Below are positions 20,426 through 31,948 of a DNA stretch of 64,000 nucleotides, in pieces. The position numbers were made by a program, and so were the translations under genes. Location: NCBI RefSeq assembly GCF_023078275.1, contig NC_062980.1, forward strand, positions 5,196,401 through 5,260,400, given 5' to 3'. The notes under the pieces are model-generated. The model saw only the letters and a list, made by a program, of their open reading frames with translations, did not search any database and was not told the origin of the DNA. Position 1 is the stretch's first letter. Every line of letters starts with the position of its first letter. This DNA is from Leguminivora glycinivorella (taxonomy: Eukaryota > Arthropoda > Insecta > Lepidoptera > Tortricidae).

Positions 20426-21100
20426 GTCACTTTACTGAACCTGTGAAGTTATGAAACTGCATCCTCAGTTTCGTGTAGTTCCCACAGTTCGCACACCAGC
20501 GACACATGCCATCGTATTAGCCACCTTTCATTAGCTGCATGCACGTCACACATCGCTGACCACCACTTTACCACCCGTTTCCATTACAACCAGCCAATTT
20601 CACCCATACCTACCGCACTGATGTTATATGCTATTCCTCTCTATCTCACTGGGTCTCCATTAGCGTGAAAGAGATAGCAGTATGACTTCAGACTCCAGTC
20701 ATTGCGGCGTAATACAAATATAATATTAGGGCGAGTTTTGCCAACTACAAATAACTTTGTCAGGTATTTTAGTACAACTTTAAAAGTGCATGCGATCGAA
20801 TATTAGATAACCTTTAGTGTAAATGAATATAGATGATTTTAGTATGGATTTATCCTTAATTAAATGAATATGTAAAGTGGTAAAGTAGGACCGTGGGAGA
20901 AAGTAATGATCTAATTAAATATGTATTTATCGTATGACGGTATGTAAAGGTCACCATAGACATACGCACCTGGCGAGTTCATGAGTTTATTGATAAACTC
21001 TAATGGGAGGAAAATGTGTCCTATAGTTAGGGTCTGTTTATTTGAGATTGGGTTACGGTGACCATTTATGGATTAAGTTTGTTTGTTTTGAAATGAAGAG
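20426..21100. other. Intergenic tract, nothing recognised
   Basis: Around 20450-20640 the sequence is less AT-rich and looks single-copy, but no ORF or splice-consistent exon was found. Confidence 0.35.
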
Positions 21101-21106
21101 GGAAAT

Positions 21107-21200
21107 AGCTTAGTAGTGGATCAATATTTATAAGTATTAACTATGATAGTCTATCATAGTTAATACTTATAAATATTGATCCACTACTAAGCTAGACTAT
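21107..21200. repeat. Near-perfect palindrome AGCTTAGTAGTGGATCAATA
   Basis: The arm AGCTTAGTAGTGGATCAATA to CTATGATAGT is followed at once by its exact complement. A third arm copy follows at 21193-21218 and continues beyond the inserted 1.08 kb element to 22330, ending AAGCTATTTCCCTCTTC, which mirrors the GAAGAGGGAAATAGCTT start. Confidence 0.85.
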
Positions 21201-21218
21201 CATAGTTAATACTTATAA

Positions 21219-22297
21219 CACAGATCAATACAACAAGATGGCCCTTACAGGGCGACTCGCGGTCACCAAGCATACGACAAATCAGGTTTATAAAAGTTTG
21301 AACGCGTGCGACACCGATCAGTAGCGCCCAAGTATACGACCCGCTAACAGTGTCCGTGTCCGCTCGGGAAAAAATCTTAAATAATCAATTTTGGTTGCAA
21401 ACAATGGTCTCTTACAGCATAAAGTGGTGTGGCAAGTCTTCTAATACTTCTACATGTAAAAAAGATGGAACAACATTCCACAGTTAAGTCAAATTAATTA
21501 TTTTGTTGAATATTGTTTATTGTCCGCGGAGTTCATTTATACTGGTCAATATGGTTGTGCTGAGCGGCGCCGAGGCGCGTCCATCCCTCTTTACCGAGTT
21601 AACAATGTGATATGCTATCCCTTTCACGTAAACGACTAGGCATGGGGCCATGTTAGTTTATGTCTGTTGCGGGAACTTCGTACTGCCGTTCGTACCATGT
21701 GCTACCATTTTATGAAATATAAAAGAAAGCAGATTTGTAATAGTGAATAATTATCTAGAATCTGTAGAGTCTGTAGTGGTATTTAGTTCATTGATTAGTT
21801 TAGAATATTTAGTTGGTTATTTAACTTAGTAAACGTAAGTAAAAATGCACAGTTTAGTTATTAGTTACTAGAATGATTTTTATTGAGATGCTATCACAAT
21901 TATCATCCTCCTTGCGTTATCCCGGCATCGGCATTCGCCACGGCTCATGGGAGCCTGGGGTCCGCTTTGGAAACTACTACGAAGATTTGGCGTAGGCACT
22001 AGTTTTATGAAAGCGACTGCCATCTGACCTTCCAACCCGAAGGGTAACTAGGCCTTATTATAATTTAATTATAATATTATAATTTGTTGCAAAACAAATT
22101 CACCACAGTACTGGTACCGGTACCATTGTCTATAATAGACATGTCCCATTCCCATCCCTACTGCTAATCATAAAGGCGCGCCATTATTTGAAACGACCAA
22201 TGGCAGCACCGTGCGCGCCCGCCTCACCCCGCAAGGATTGGTGATTTGCGTCTTGAACAATATCGCTTGCATTTGGCTTCTAGTGGGGTGTTCTGTG
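21219..22297 (+). mobile_element. 1.08 kb hAT-like element, copy 1, with 8-bp duplication
   Basis: The ends CACAGATCAATACAACAAGA and GGCTTCTAGTGGGGTGTTCTGTG pair only over CACAGA/TCTGTG. ACTTATAA flanks both sides (21211-21218, 22298-22305). An inverted, nearly identical copy is at 32818-33886 with its own 8-bp duplication. 8-bp duplications point to hAT (or P/Merlin). It carries a reversed SINE S1 3' piece (about 21900-22050) and no transposase ORF, so it is non-autonomous. High similarity between the copies implies recent activity. Confidence 0.88.
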
Positions 22298-22330
22298 ACT
22301 TATAAATATTGATCCACTACTAAGCTATTT

Positions 22331-22655
22331 CCCTCTTCTAGCGGTAAGTACGTGCGACTTTCGTTCCGGAGGTCGCGGGTTCGAACCCCGGCTCGCATCA
22401 ATGAGTTTTTCGGAACTTATGTGCGAAATGTCATTTGATATTTGCCAGTCGCTTTTCGGTGAAGGAAAACCTCGTGAGGAAACCGGACTAATTTCAATAC
22501 GGTCTAGTTACCCTTCGGGTTGGAACTTGGAAGGTCAGATGGCAGTCGCTTTCGTAAAATTAGTGCCTACGGCAAATCTTGGGATTAGTTGTCAAAGCGG
22601 ACCATGAGCCGTGGCAAATGCCGGGATAACGCAGGGAGGATGAGAATGATGATAA
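22331..22655 (+). mobile_element. tRNA-derived SINE S1, 5' truncated head
   Basis: It starts at CTAGCGGTAAGTACGTGCGA, has GGTTCGAACCCCGGCTCGCA and the full S1 body, and ends GCCGGGATAACGCAGGGAGG. It abuts the palindrome arm CCCTCTT. Confidence 0.8.
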
Positions 22656-24240
22656 CTATGAAGTTGAAGAATAAAATCAAAACATTTTACTTGCTACTTA
22701 TCATAAACAAATTAAAACGAGTTTCAAATCGAAATAATACTTAGAATAGAATTTCAAATAGCTTAAAGCCAAGATTTTAAATAAATTTATCGAAATATGG
22801 AAATTGGCCTAGGTCTTATCAGAATAAACTAATCTGCGTCCATAGAAGTTGTGTCAAAACCGGTTAAACTCATAACAGATACATAGTTTTGAATCGGTTC
22901 CGTAACAACTTTTGTAATTTGAATTTAAACTAAATATAAATGGTATTAATACAAAATAAAAATATTATTTTTACCTACTGCAGATCACCTTAGGGCTTGG
23001 GTGCTTATAGTAAATACCTGCATAAAAATAATTACATCGTAACCAAGTTTTTGAATAAATCGGCGGCGCTCTTGATACTCAATTCAAAACATACCTGTCT
23101 ACTTCCTAATTTTTATTAGGATTAGGCATGTACCTACGCAACGCATGCGACTTTCAGTTATTCAGTCAAGTAAACTATGTACTTACGTAATCTATCAAAC
23201 AAAATGAGTAAAAAGACCCATTTCTCAAAACTGCAAATTCTAACTCAAACCTACCTAATCGCAGAACGACAAAAACACAACACCTCACCCTTTGCACCTT
23301 TACACATTCCCACACTCCGTGAGAACTACCCCCGTCCATAAAGTACCGAGTTTCAACTCATACAACAATACAATAAAAAAACCCTATACTTAGTTAGCGC
23401 CCGACCCTTCACGGTAGAGCGCACACATGAAGTTTCAAATTTAACCGACAAGGTGTAAGTCTCAATAAATATGTAGCTTGATGTGTGCGCGTGAGTCGAT
23501 GAAGTATGGAGTTTTTTTGCGGGCGTTTGGAGAGCGGTTATTGTGGTACTTTATGGGTGCGCGTGCGGTCCTGCATTCCCATGCTATACAGGATAAGGGG
23601 CAGCGGATGTAGCTTCACTGTATTTGACATATCAATTTTTGTTATTGTTTTTAAACTTTTATTTGTTGATTATTGAATGGTAAGGTCATTGATTGGAATA
23701 CATAAAAGGACTTAATTAATTATAATAATTTTGGTGGTAGGCATATATTTTTAGAGAAGGTATATATTTTTTTAATAAATTACAGGATAATTTCAAAACA
23801 TTTATTTTGAATAATAAATTATAAGCGTATTAAATTTTAAATTATCAAAATCACTATTTAAAATGTTGAAAAAAAAAAACAATCATAAATTATGATTTTT
23901 TAAACTGTTTTATGTACCTATATTTATTGAACAGTTGGGTAAAATAAATATTTTACAAACGGTTTCTGTCTACGAAATTGGAAATGTTTCATTTATTGGG
24001 AAACTCTCAAAATAGCTAACTACTTAGATAAAAAAAAATACATTTCCCACACAGGAATCGAACCTCAAACTACCGCTACTCGCCACCACTACGCCACACT
24101 CAACAGGTTACCCAAAGAGCGAGAGAGCACCAAAACAACACATTCCCATACAGTTCCCACCGTAACCCACCCTTAATTAGAGCGACGCAGCTAGAGTTTG
24201 CTCCTTTCATTTTACAACCGGGATCATACAGGAAGACCAA
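22656..24240. promoter_or_regulatory. Region upstream of deadpan (candidate regulatory DNA)
   Basis: There is no ORF. The stretch 23270-23620 and 24100-24240 is richer in GC and lacks recognisable repeats, unlike its surroundings, so it may hold the promoter and enhancers of the gene starting at 24382. A SINE-like reversed GGAATCGAACCTCAAACTAC lies near 24050. No promoter motif is secure. Confidence 0.25.
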
Positions 24241-24381
24241 TTTAATACGTTACGTTCGTTCATTTATTGTCATTCGGCGTATGAGTGCCGTCCAGAGCGG
24301 TCGTGTCTGGACGACTGATAGTGTGTGCCAGTCTAGTATAGACGACTGGTGTTGTGTATAGAAGACTGGTTATAGTGAAAA

Positions 24382-24456
24382 ATGCCTTGCAGTGAAGACG
24401 ATGATTCTCAAAATGGTTTTGCTGAACAGCAAATGTCCAAGGCGGAATTGCGAAAG
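24382..24456 (+). CDS. dpn: deadpan exon 1 (coding part)
   Basis: AAAATGCC gives a good start context; 25 codons lead to the donor CGAAAG|GTGATT. The final SKAELRK is the conserved lead into the basic region in Deadpan proteins. The 5' UTR probably begins between about 24240 and 24340; it holds three near-repeats of GACGACTGRT. Confidence 0.85.
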
Positions 24457-27426
24457 GTGATTATTTGTGACTAAGTGTTTTAAAGTGATTATACATACAT
24501 AAACTCACGCCTATATTCCCAAAAGGGGTAGGCAGAGCATATTAAAGTGATGATGATACATATTTCTATATGTAATAAATTATTGAATTAGTGACTATGA
24601 AAGTGTTAAAAATAAGTACTTATTTTATTTATTACGCAATAAATAAGTAGGCAACTTAGGTACTTACACTAAATTTGTGTGTGTTAATTGCGTAGTGAAA
24701 AAGCTGTGATATACCTACCTATTAAAGATGAAGTGAAATAGTGAATTGGTATATCTATACTCTAATAAGATCCACCTATGTGTGAAGCAAATATTAAGAC
24801 AAGTATCAAAACAGTTCGGCGACAGTACACAGTTAATCTATAGTTATATTCTAAAAATATCACACTGTTTTGCCGAGTGTCTTAGGTAATTATTATTTAG
24901 GTACCTACTACACTGTGAAATGTGAACATACACACATATCTACACATATTATGACACACATACACATTACATGCACATTATTACCAGTGATCAGAACTAA
25001 GGGAGCAAAACTTTAACAAAACTTACACACTGTGTTATTTAAATAAATTTTTCAATGTTTCAACTTGCTAAGTGGATATTTTAGAGTACTTACAGCCATG
25101 AAAATATCATTTCATTTCATTTCATTTATTAACCATAATGTAATATGATCATTACATGGTAAGTCAGCATTTTACAATATTTTATAACATTTTACTATGT
25201 AAGTAAGTAAGCTTAGTATTAATCATAATAAATAATAATCTATTTACAAATTTCGTCAATTACATTATTATTCAATGATAAGTATTCATTTATCGAATAG
25301 AAGGCATGGTTTTGGAAAAATTTTTTTACTGTTTTTAAATAAATTAAAAGGTAAATCTGTGACATTTGTGCGCAATTTATTAAAAAGATTTATTTTTATG
25401 AAAATTCCCTGTTTTTGGCATTTTTTCAATTTAAGAAAGGGAAGTATTAGCTTGCTATTGTTTGTGACAATCCGAACACTTATCCTTGTAGTAATGTATT
25501 AGAAATCTTGGATTTAGGTATAGAATCAAATTTAACACTGATCTGAAAATAATAATCTTAGTTTTATTTTATGGTTAAATTTATGTCAGCTCTAAGGTTT
25601 TGTTTAGGGAATGCAACCGAGTAGTGAAAAAACCGAGTTTCGGTTAAAACCGTCCGGTTTTCACCGATTTGAAACTCGATTTTCAACCGAGTTAAACTCG
25701 AGTTTTTTCGTTGAAGGATTTTTTTATAAAAATACTAAATACATTAGTTAAGATGCAAATTCTTACCTAGAAACTGACGTAAAGCCAATGTAGATTACTT
25801 TACTTGTTCAAATATTTCAAATTACAGTAATCACTTTACTTTTTCAAATTACTTGTAGGTAATTGTTATTTGAACATCTAACAACCATCATCGTCCTCCT
25901 TGCATTATCCCGGTATTTGCCGCGGCATTCATTGAAGCCTGAGGTCCGCTTTGACAACTAATCCCAAGATTTGGCACATGCACTAGCCTCATGAAAGCCT
26001 TTGCCGTCTCACCTTCCAACCGGAAGGATCCTATTGGAATTATTCCGGTTTCCTCGTGATGTTTTAATTCATCGAGAAGCGACTGGTAAATATCAAATGA
26101 CATTTCGCACATATGAACTCATTGGTACGAACCGGGGTTCGCGTTCGCACTCTCTTACCACAAGGCCACCAGCGCTTTTTGAACTTCTAACGAACATTTT
26201 GTTTTTGTAGTAGGTACTTAGTTGTTCAAGATTCACCTAATACGTCAAATATCTGATATTTTATAAAAGGCAACTAAACGGTGTTCAAGAGATTTGTAAT
26301 TGTAACATAATATTATGCTATTTTCACGCAATTGTAGGATGAAAGAAGAAATTTCGGGGCTTTTTTTTCTTTTGCGGAGACACTGTAGGTAAAATTAACT
26401 AAAAGTAAAGTTTTGCGGATGCGGTGTCGGGTCTGGGTTCAAGTTCAGGTCGGAGCCAATCGGGTAACTTGCTTAACAATCATATAAAAAAGTTTTGAAG
26501 GAGCTTATCTTTTCCACTTCATCAAAAGTGACTGTTTTATTTATTAAAAATACAAAAGACAATACACATATACCGTTAAGGTTTATGGAGTTCCCTGGAT
26601 TCCTCATGAATCCCATTATTAGAACTCGAGCTTGACAAAATTACGTCTTGAAAATCCAACATGCTTAACAAACATAACGAAGAAATCAAATCAACTATCA
26701 TATGCCATGGGTCTTTAAGAGTTTCTTTCTGATCATCATCAGCGATTCCACTTCATCAAATGCCATTCTTTTTAATGTTATTCCTTTTCTGATAAAGATA
26801 CAAAAGTCACTATTGGTGTGCCGTTCAGATTTGAAGAGTTCCCTTGATTCTTAATGGAGCCCGCCACCAAAACACGAGCTTGACCAGAATGTGACTTAAA
26901 ACCCCAACGTTCTTAGCAAACGAAAATCAGTTTACCTTTAAGATTTGAAGAGTTTCCTTGAATTCTCCAGGATCCCATCATCAGAACTGGACACCACTTG
27001 ATAAAAATAGGACCAAACTGTATATACATTCGATAAAAAAAAATCGGTTCAGAGTTGAGGGAGATATCGCATAACAAATATTTAAAAAAAATACAGATGA
27101 ACTGATAACCTCCTCCATTGATCTCAGCTTTGGACACTTGGAGGCCTTGGTATTTTTTTTCTTTTTATAGTATATTTATTTCATTTTACTCCTCCATTGA
27201 TATTTGGAAATCGGTTAAAAATGAAAGAACTCACCAGGACACAAAAGATGCCATAACCTAACCACAAAATTAAAATTTTGAAAAAATCCCCCGACCGCGA
27301 CATAGTGGACCGATTTTCATGAAACATGGCTAAGAACACTCCCGACTAACTCAGCTTTCAAACAAAAAAACCTAAATCGAAATCGGTTCACCCGTTCGGG
27401 AGCTACGGTGCCACAGACAGACACAC

Positions 27427-27465
<39 letters not shown>

Positions 27466-30143
27466 CATCAAACTTATAACACCCCGTCGTTTTTGCGTCG
27501 GGGGTTAAAAACGATTACTTTCATCATTTCAATAAAATTATAGATGAGATTCGTTCTCAGAGAGTTGAAAATAGTGTCTTTTCATACCATTTTACATCGG
27601 AATATGCTGCGTCTAACATAAAAAAATATGTAACATCACTTACGTTACATTCTTAAATTGTTCATGTCGATTGAACTTCAGATATACTTTTCAAAGCAAT
27701 AATCTTCACCAATTCCTAACAAAAACTGGTCTCAGCAGTCAACAAATCGTCCTATGAGATTTTTATTTATATACTGTGTTTATAAAGTCCATAAAAACAC
27801 AATATAAGCGAAAAATCTGTTTTATTTAACAATTTACCTGAAGGTAACAAAAACTCGGTTATAAACCGAAATTCGAATCGGTTTCGAGTTTCACCGAAAA
27901 AAAACCGATACTCGGTTTTCGGTTCTAGCTGCATTCCCTAGTTTTGTTAAAGTTTTACTCCCATAGTTCCGATCACTGATTATTATAGGTACATTATTAT
28001 TATCTACTCGCGAACTTTCCGGAACTTTTCTAAAAACACTGGTTTAAATGTACTACGTTGTATTTTTCTACAAACTTTACCCACATTGGAAACCGACAAT
28101 TTGTACAAATGCACATACCTGTGTGTTAAATTTGGTGCCTTTTGGCATTAAGTCCGCCATTTCTACATGTATCTTTGGTTGTGCAATAAAGTTATAAATA
28201 AAAAGTAGGTGTGACAATGTGGGTACCTAACTTAATGCCACACCTCGGACATCTGGCGATCAAATACATGAAAGAGGCGTGTTCCTACTGTTCCTAGCAC
28301 ACTGTCTAAGCTCGTGTACATAGGTCAACCCGCATAGGTATGCACTATGCTTGTCTGAGTGAAATATGACAGGTCGACTGTTCGCGTTTTTGACAGGCGG
28401 TAACTGTGAGGTAACCGAGAGGGGGTGGGCGGCACTTTCAGCGGGGAGCGGGAGTGGCCATCTGTACGATAGTACTCTTTATTATACTGTGCTTATGCTC
28501 TGTCTCATCTCCATCGTTGCAGACCAACAAGCCGATCATGGAGAAGAAGCGGCGCGCGCGCATCAACAACTGCCTCAACGAGCTCAAAGACTTACTCATG
28601 GATCCTGACAAAGACGTAAGTTACCCCTACTTACTTAATATTATCCGCCTGCCTATAAGTACATTAAGTACCAAAGAATTCAAAGGTTTAAGCTCAGTCA
28701 GAACGTCAGTGATAAATACACCTACTTGGTGCAGATTGCCTGGTAAATGATATAACTTCAGGCCGTCCTTTACGCACTATTTGTAAGTGCGATAGGGACG
28801 CACCGATGCGATAACGTTTATCCAACTAGTGTGCTACGCCCGCTGGCTTTCGCCGTTATAGACTCGTTAAAAAGAAATATGCCATGATTATAACATATAT
28901 TTCTATGGAAGCCTGCAGCGATAGCATGGTCGCACGATAAACTATAAAACATCGGGCTGTCCCTATCGCATTTACAAATAGTGCGATAGGGACGGCCAGA
29001 CATTTTATCATTTATCGCGCGACCATGCCTGCCTGCCTGATCCTACTGAGTAACCATCAATGGTCCTAAAATACTTATAGTAGACCTTTCAGTTAGTTTA
29101 ATCATTCTATTCCTAAGCTCAAAAATGAACCTTCCTTTTTCCAGCCCGCCCGGCACTCGAAGCTGGAGAAGGCGGACATCCTCGAGCTGACCGTCAAGCA
29201 CCTGCAGACGCTCCAGCGGCAGCAGCTCGCCGCCGCCATCGCCGCCGACCCCGCCGTGCTGCACCGATTCCGAGCCGGCTTCGGAGACTGCGCCGTCGAA
29301 GTCCGGCGGTACCTCTCCAGGCTTGCCAGTGTCCCTACAGGACTTAGACACAGACTGGGAAACCATCTCACCTCGTGCATAAACGGAATAGAACGCCTAC
29401 ACAAACCTAAAGACTACCCAGCTTTAGTCCCCGACCCTTTAAGACTAGACGACGAAAGACCTAGCGCTTTCCACTGCGTCCGAGCTACCCGACCGACAAG
29501 CCCACCGTTAAGCCCCCTCTCATGCGACTCAGCCTGCGATTCCTCCACTGAACTCGAAACCCCACCGCGACCAGTACAAAAATTCCCCTTCCCAACACCA
29601 CCCAGCAGATCAGCTTCCGACCAAGACAGCAGCCCCGAAACTCAAAAAGCAACAGTTTCTTCAACCACAATTTCCCCAGAAACTTTAAAGCAGGAGGCTT
29701 TAAGAAACAAGAAGTACATGGAGCCTTTATCGATAGTTATAGATGTCGAAAACTATAAGATAGGAATCGACGCGTCACCGAAGCGAGCTGTGGACTACTC
29801 AATAAGACAGAAGTTAAAAAGATCTGTGACGGAAACTAGTGGACCGCCATTAAAAGTCTTAAGAATAGAACCGGTAGAAAAACCTATTGAGAAACTTTAT
29901 GACTTGACAACGCCTGAGAAGCGAGCGCCACCGATCTACCCTATAAAGTTAACATTGCCTGATAGCATACCTAGTGTGGTAGAAAGGCCGTCTTTTGAGA
30001 GACCAGTCAGTTCTGTGATCACGCATACAGCGGAGTCTTTGGCGCAGTCTAGTGTGAATCAGGAGAAGGCCCAGAAGGAAGCGGACACCAGTTCAAAGTC
30101 TCCGGGGCAGGGGACGTCTACAGAAATGTGGCGGCCTTGGTGA
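24382..30143 (+). CDS. dpn: Deadpan-type bHLH-Orange transcriptional repressor
   Basis: Three phase-0 exons: 24382-24456, 28523-28615 and 29145-30143, giving 388 residues. Exon 1 encodes 25 residues ending MSKAELRK; exon 2 begins TNKPIMEKKRRARINNCLNE (basic region and helix 1); exon 3 begins PARHSKLEKADILELTVKHL (helix 2), followed by an Orange domain (about 91-135, ADPAVLHRFRAGFGDCAVEV). The last four residues are WRPW, the Groucho-binding motif. HES proteins of this class are nuclear repressors; Deadpan maintains neural stem cells. SKAELRKTNKPIMEK and the Orange sequence favour Deadpan over Hairy. Drosophila Dpn is longer, about 435 residues. The loop is odd: LLMDPDKD is one residue shorter than the usual form. 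Introns are 4066 and 529 bases. The gene is convergent with CEP131. Confidence 0.92.
24493..24545 (-). mobile_element. dpn: SINE-like tail in deadpan intron 1
   Basis: CATACATAAACTCACGCCTA and CCCAAAAGGGGTAGGCAGAG are the reverse of a tail seen at 40760-40830 (CTACCCCTTCATGGGATACA then GTATGTATGT). Confidence 0.55.
24546..25604. other. deadpan intron 1, 5' part
   Basis: AT-rich intron DNA. A CATTT pentamer run at 25108-25135 precedes sequence like a reversed LINE tail. Nothing coding is supported. Confidence 0.4.
25884..26176 (-). mobile_element. SINE S1 (reverse orientation), nested
   Basis: Read on the - strand: CGCTGGTGGCCTTGTGGTAA, then GGTTCG box B, GTCGCTTCTCGATGAATTAA and a CCGGGATAATGCAAGGAGGA end. 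It is more diverged than the other S1 copies. Confidence 0.75.
27265..27510 (+). mobile_element. Dispersed repeat with CAGA tail (family R16), full copy
   Basis: CCCCCGACCGCGACATAGTG, GATTTTCATGAAACATGGCT and GTTCGGGAGCTACGGTGCCA lead into (CAGA)n at 27417-27473, then CGTTTTTGCGTCGGGGGTTA. It matches the split copy at 58436-58535 plus 61476-61690 and so gives the empty-site sequence for that insertion. Confidence 0.75.
28523..28615 (+). CDS. dpn: deadpan exon 2 (basic region and helix 1)
   Basis: Acceptor CATCGTTGCAG, donor AAAGAC|GTAAGT, 31 codons. It holds the KPIMEK motif with the conserved Pro of HES basic regions, then KRRARINNCLNELKDLL. KKRR replaces the more usual KRRR. A Pro in LMDPDKD falls at the helix 1 end. 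Confidence 0.88.
28756..29031. mobile_element. MITE copies (GGCCGTCCCTATCGCA family) in deadpan intron 2
   Basis: GGCCGTCCTTTACGCACTAT, AAACATCGGGCTGTCCCTAT, AATAGTGCGATAGGGACGGC and TTATCGCGCGACCATG show an inverted, partly nested arrangement of the family seen at 39713-39828. Confidence 0.65.
29145..30143 (+). CDS. dpn: deadpan exon 3 (helix 2, Orange domain, WRPW)
   Basis: The acceptor is CTTTTTCCAG. 332 codons lead to TGA at 30141-30143, directly after ATGTGGCGGCCTTGG (M-WRPW). The Orange domain is followed by a Ser/Pro-rich linker with TPPSRSAS and STTISPET and several KxLR patches. The first part is very GC-rich, while the later part is AT-rich. Confidence 0.9.
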   Translation, partial: PARHSKLEKADILELTVKHLQTLQRQQLAAAIAADPAVLHRFRAGFGDCAVEVRRYLSRLASVPTGLRHRLGNHLTSCINGIERLHKPKDYPALVPDPLRLDDERPSAFHCVRATRPTSPPLSPLSCDSACDSSTELETPPRPVQKFPFPTPPSRSASDQDSSPETQKATVSSTTISPETLKQEALRNKKYMEPLSIVIDVENYKIGIDASPKRAVDYSIRQKLKRSVTETSGPPLKVLRIEPVEKPIEKLYDLTTPEKRAPPIYPIKLTLPDSIPSVVERPSFERPVSSVITHTAESLAQSSVNQEKAQKEADTSSKSPGQGTSTEMWRPW

Positions 30144-30289
30144 TCAACCGTCTATACTTGTATCAGCATATCCATCGGTATACGCGTCCCATTTGTGAAG
30201 AAAAGTCTAAAGTGCAAGGGGGTAAGGACCCTACCCTTAATTGTTCGTATGTCGGAACATAGATTCGTGTACGATGACAGTATTTGAAA

Positions 30290-30295
30290 ATTAAA
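30290..30295 (+). terminator. dpn: Possible poly(A) signal ATTAAA of deadpan
   Basis: ATTAAA about 150 bases after the stop is the first signal-like hexamer; a second, about 30538, is also possible. Confidence 0.3.
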
Positions 30296-30739
30296 AGTAA
30301 ACATGGAATACGAAACGCTATGTCCAGTATTTTTTGTCGATGAAAAAGGGTTAGAGAAAACAGTGAAGAGATAAAAATAGCAATATCATTTAAGATGTTT
30401 TTATCGGCCATTTGTATGAACTAGGATAAGTTTTTATTAATGTGTTAAATCAGCTTTAATTTACCTATTTGGTATTCGTTTGTTGTATTATATAAAGCTT
30501 TAAGCATTTACCTGTTGGTATTTGTTTTTATACAAATTATTAAATATTACGTTTTATCTTTATTTGACTTTCATTTCATAAAAAATACAAATGCTTCAAT
30601 TATACAATTTTATTGGTAAAGCACATCACATCGTTTATATACAATGTTAAATTAGAAATAATAAAAACTTACCACTAAGCAATAAGGTAGTACACTTTTG
30701 CTAAAAACAATAATCAGCCTTAAACACTCCGAACTCAAA

Positions 30740-31051
30740 TGGGCTATTTTTTTCAAAGTTTTTTTTTGGATTTGGAAATTTTTATGTGGTTTCCGTTCAT
30801 AATCGCGAGCTCTTTCAATTCTAATAGGAGAAAAAAAGTGTCCCAAGGTTTTTCCCATTCCGTTACCATTTTTTCATACATTTTGTATGGCGGTAACGGA
30901 ATGGAAGTTTCGAAAAAATGTATGGAAATCTTGGGACATTTTTTTTCTCCTATCAGGATCGAAAGACCTCGCGATTCTGAGTATTAATCGCGTAAAAAAA
31001 TACCCATGTTACAAAAAAAGTGGGGTGGACAACTTTGAAAAAAATGGCCCA
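30740..31051. mobile_element. Palindromic MITE downstream of deadpan
   Basis: TGGGCTATTTTTTTCAAAGT is mirrored by ACTTTGAAAAAAATGGCCCA. Inner TAGGAGAAAAAAAGTGTCCC and GGTAACGGAATGG blocks are mirrored as well. Confidence 0.75.
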
Positions 31052-31812
31052 AATAGTAGGTACTTACGGAGGCATGTGCTTGTAACAAATATATATAAAT
31101 ATTCGGAATAGTTCAGATTCAGATACATCTTACACAGGAGCAAAAAATAATATGAACTCAATAGTTCTATCGAGAATTTCTTGTTCTTAAAAAATTAAGA
31201 AAACAAATATTCATATCTATGTCAACGTATCTTTTATAGAGACGGTTAAAGTCAACATAATTAAATTACCCAATAGAAATACATAATTAGACGGAAAATA
31301 AAAGTAACAATAATACTATATCTAGTGTAAATTGGCATCACACGTGTTGAGATCATAAAAATGTAATTAAGCCTAAGCGAAAATATACACACTAAGTCAA
31401 AATAATATATTATCTTAAAAATCATGTTGTTTTTTTAGATTAAGTTTCTACAGAAATAGCAGGCAGGGTCAAGACGCCAACTTTATCTTTTTTTATGTAT
31501 CTGTGCATTTACGAAATAAATGAATATGAATATGAATATCATTCTATTATTATAATTTATTTTGACAAACTCATGACTCTCATGAGCAAAAATAATTGAG
31601 CAAGCAAGAATGTAAACATTACATTACAGACGTAAAACATTCGTCAGACATATTCAACTATTTAAATAAACGGCATGATGTTATCTCTATAAGAGTCATT
31701 TTTACGTCCTCTGAGTAATTACGCCACTTTTACAGATTTCGCTTCAGTATGGTTTTATTTATAGAGTACATTTTAGTTGTCTAGAATCAACATTAACTCT
31801 GATTGATAAAGC
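31052..31812. other. Intergenic space between convergent genes
   Basis: AT-rich and without ORFs. On the - strand an AATAAA near 31751-31756 (TTTATT on +) could end CEP131 transcripts shortly after the stop. Confidence 0.4.
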
Positions 31813-31948
31813 TCACTTTTGTTTGAGGAAATCCTTCCGCTGTTGCTGCAGTTTCTGCTCTAACATGGCTACCTTCTCCTGGTACTTGGCAGTTTCTCGT
31901 GTCAACGCCTGGATAGCGGAATCCTTGCGCGCTACTGCCACTTTTACT
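31813..31948 (-). CDS. Cep131: CEP131 terminal exon
   Basis: The acceptor is a T-tract ending TTTCAG; one base completes a Lys codon, then VKVAVARKDSAIQALTRETA to the end LKQK and TGA at 31815-31813. It matches the conserved end of the CEP131 family. Confidence 0.88.

Larger units (their letters stand above)
25605..27940. mobile_element. 2.3 kb hAT-like TIR element in deadpan intron 1
   Basis: TAGGGAATGCAACCGAG at the left is mirrored by CTAGCTGCATTCCCTA at the right, with further inverted ACCGAGTTTCGGTT-type subterminal blocks. GTTTTGTT flanks both sides (25597-25604 and 27941-27948), an exact 8-bp duplication typical of hAT. It has no transposase ORF. It contains a nested reversed SINE and a CAGA-rich repeat. 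Confidence 0.85.
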
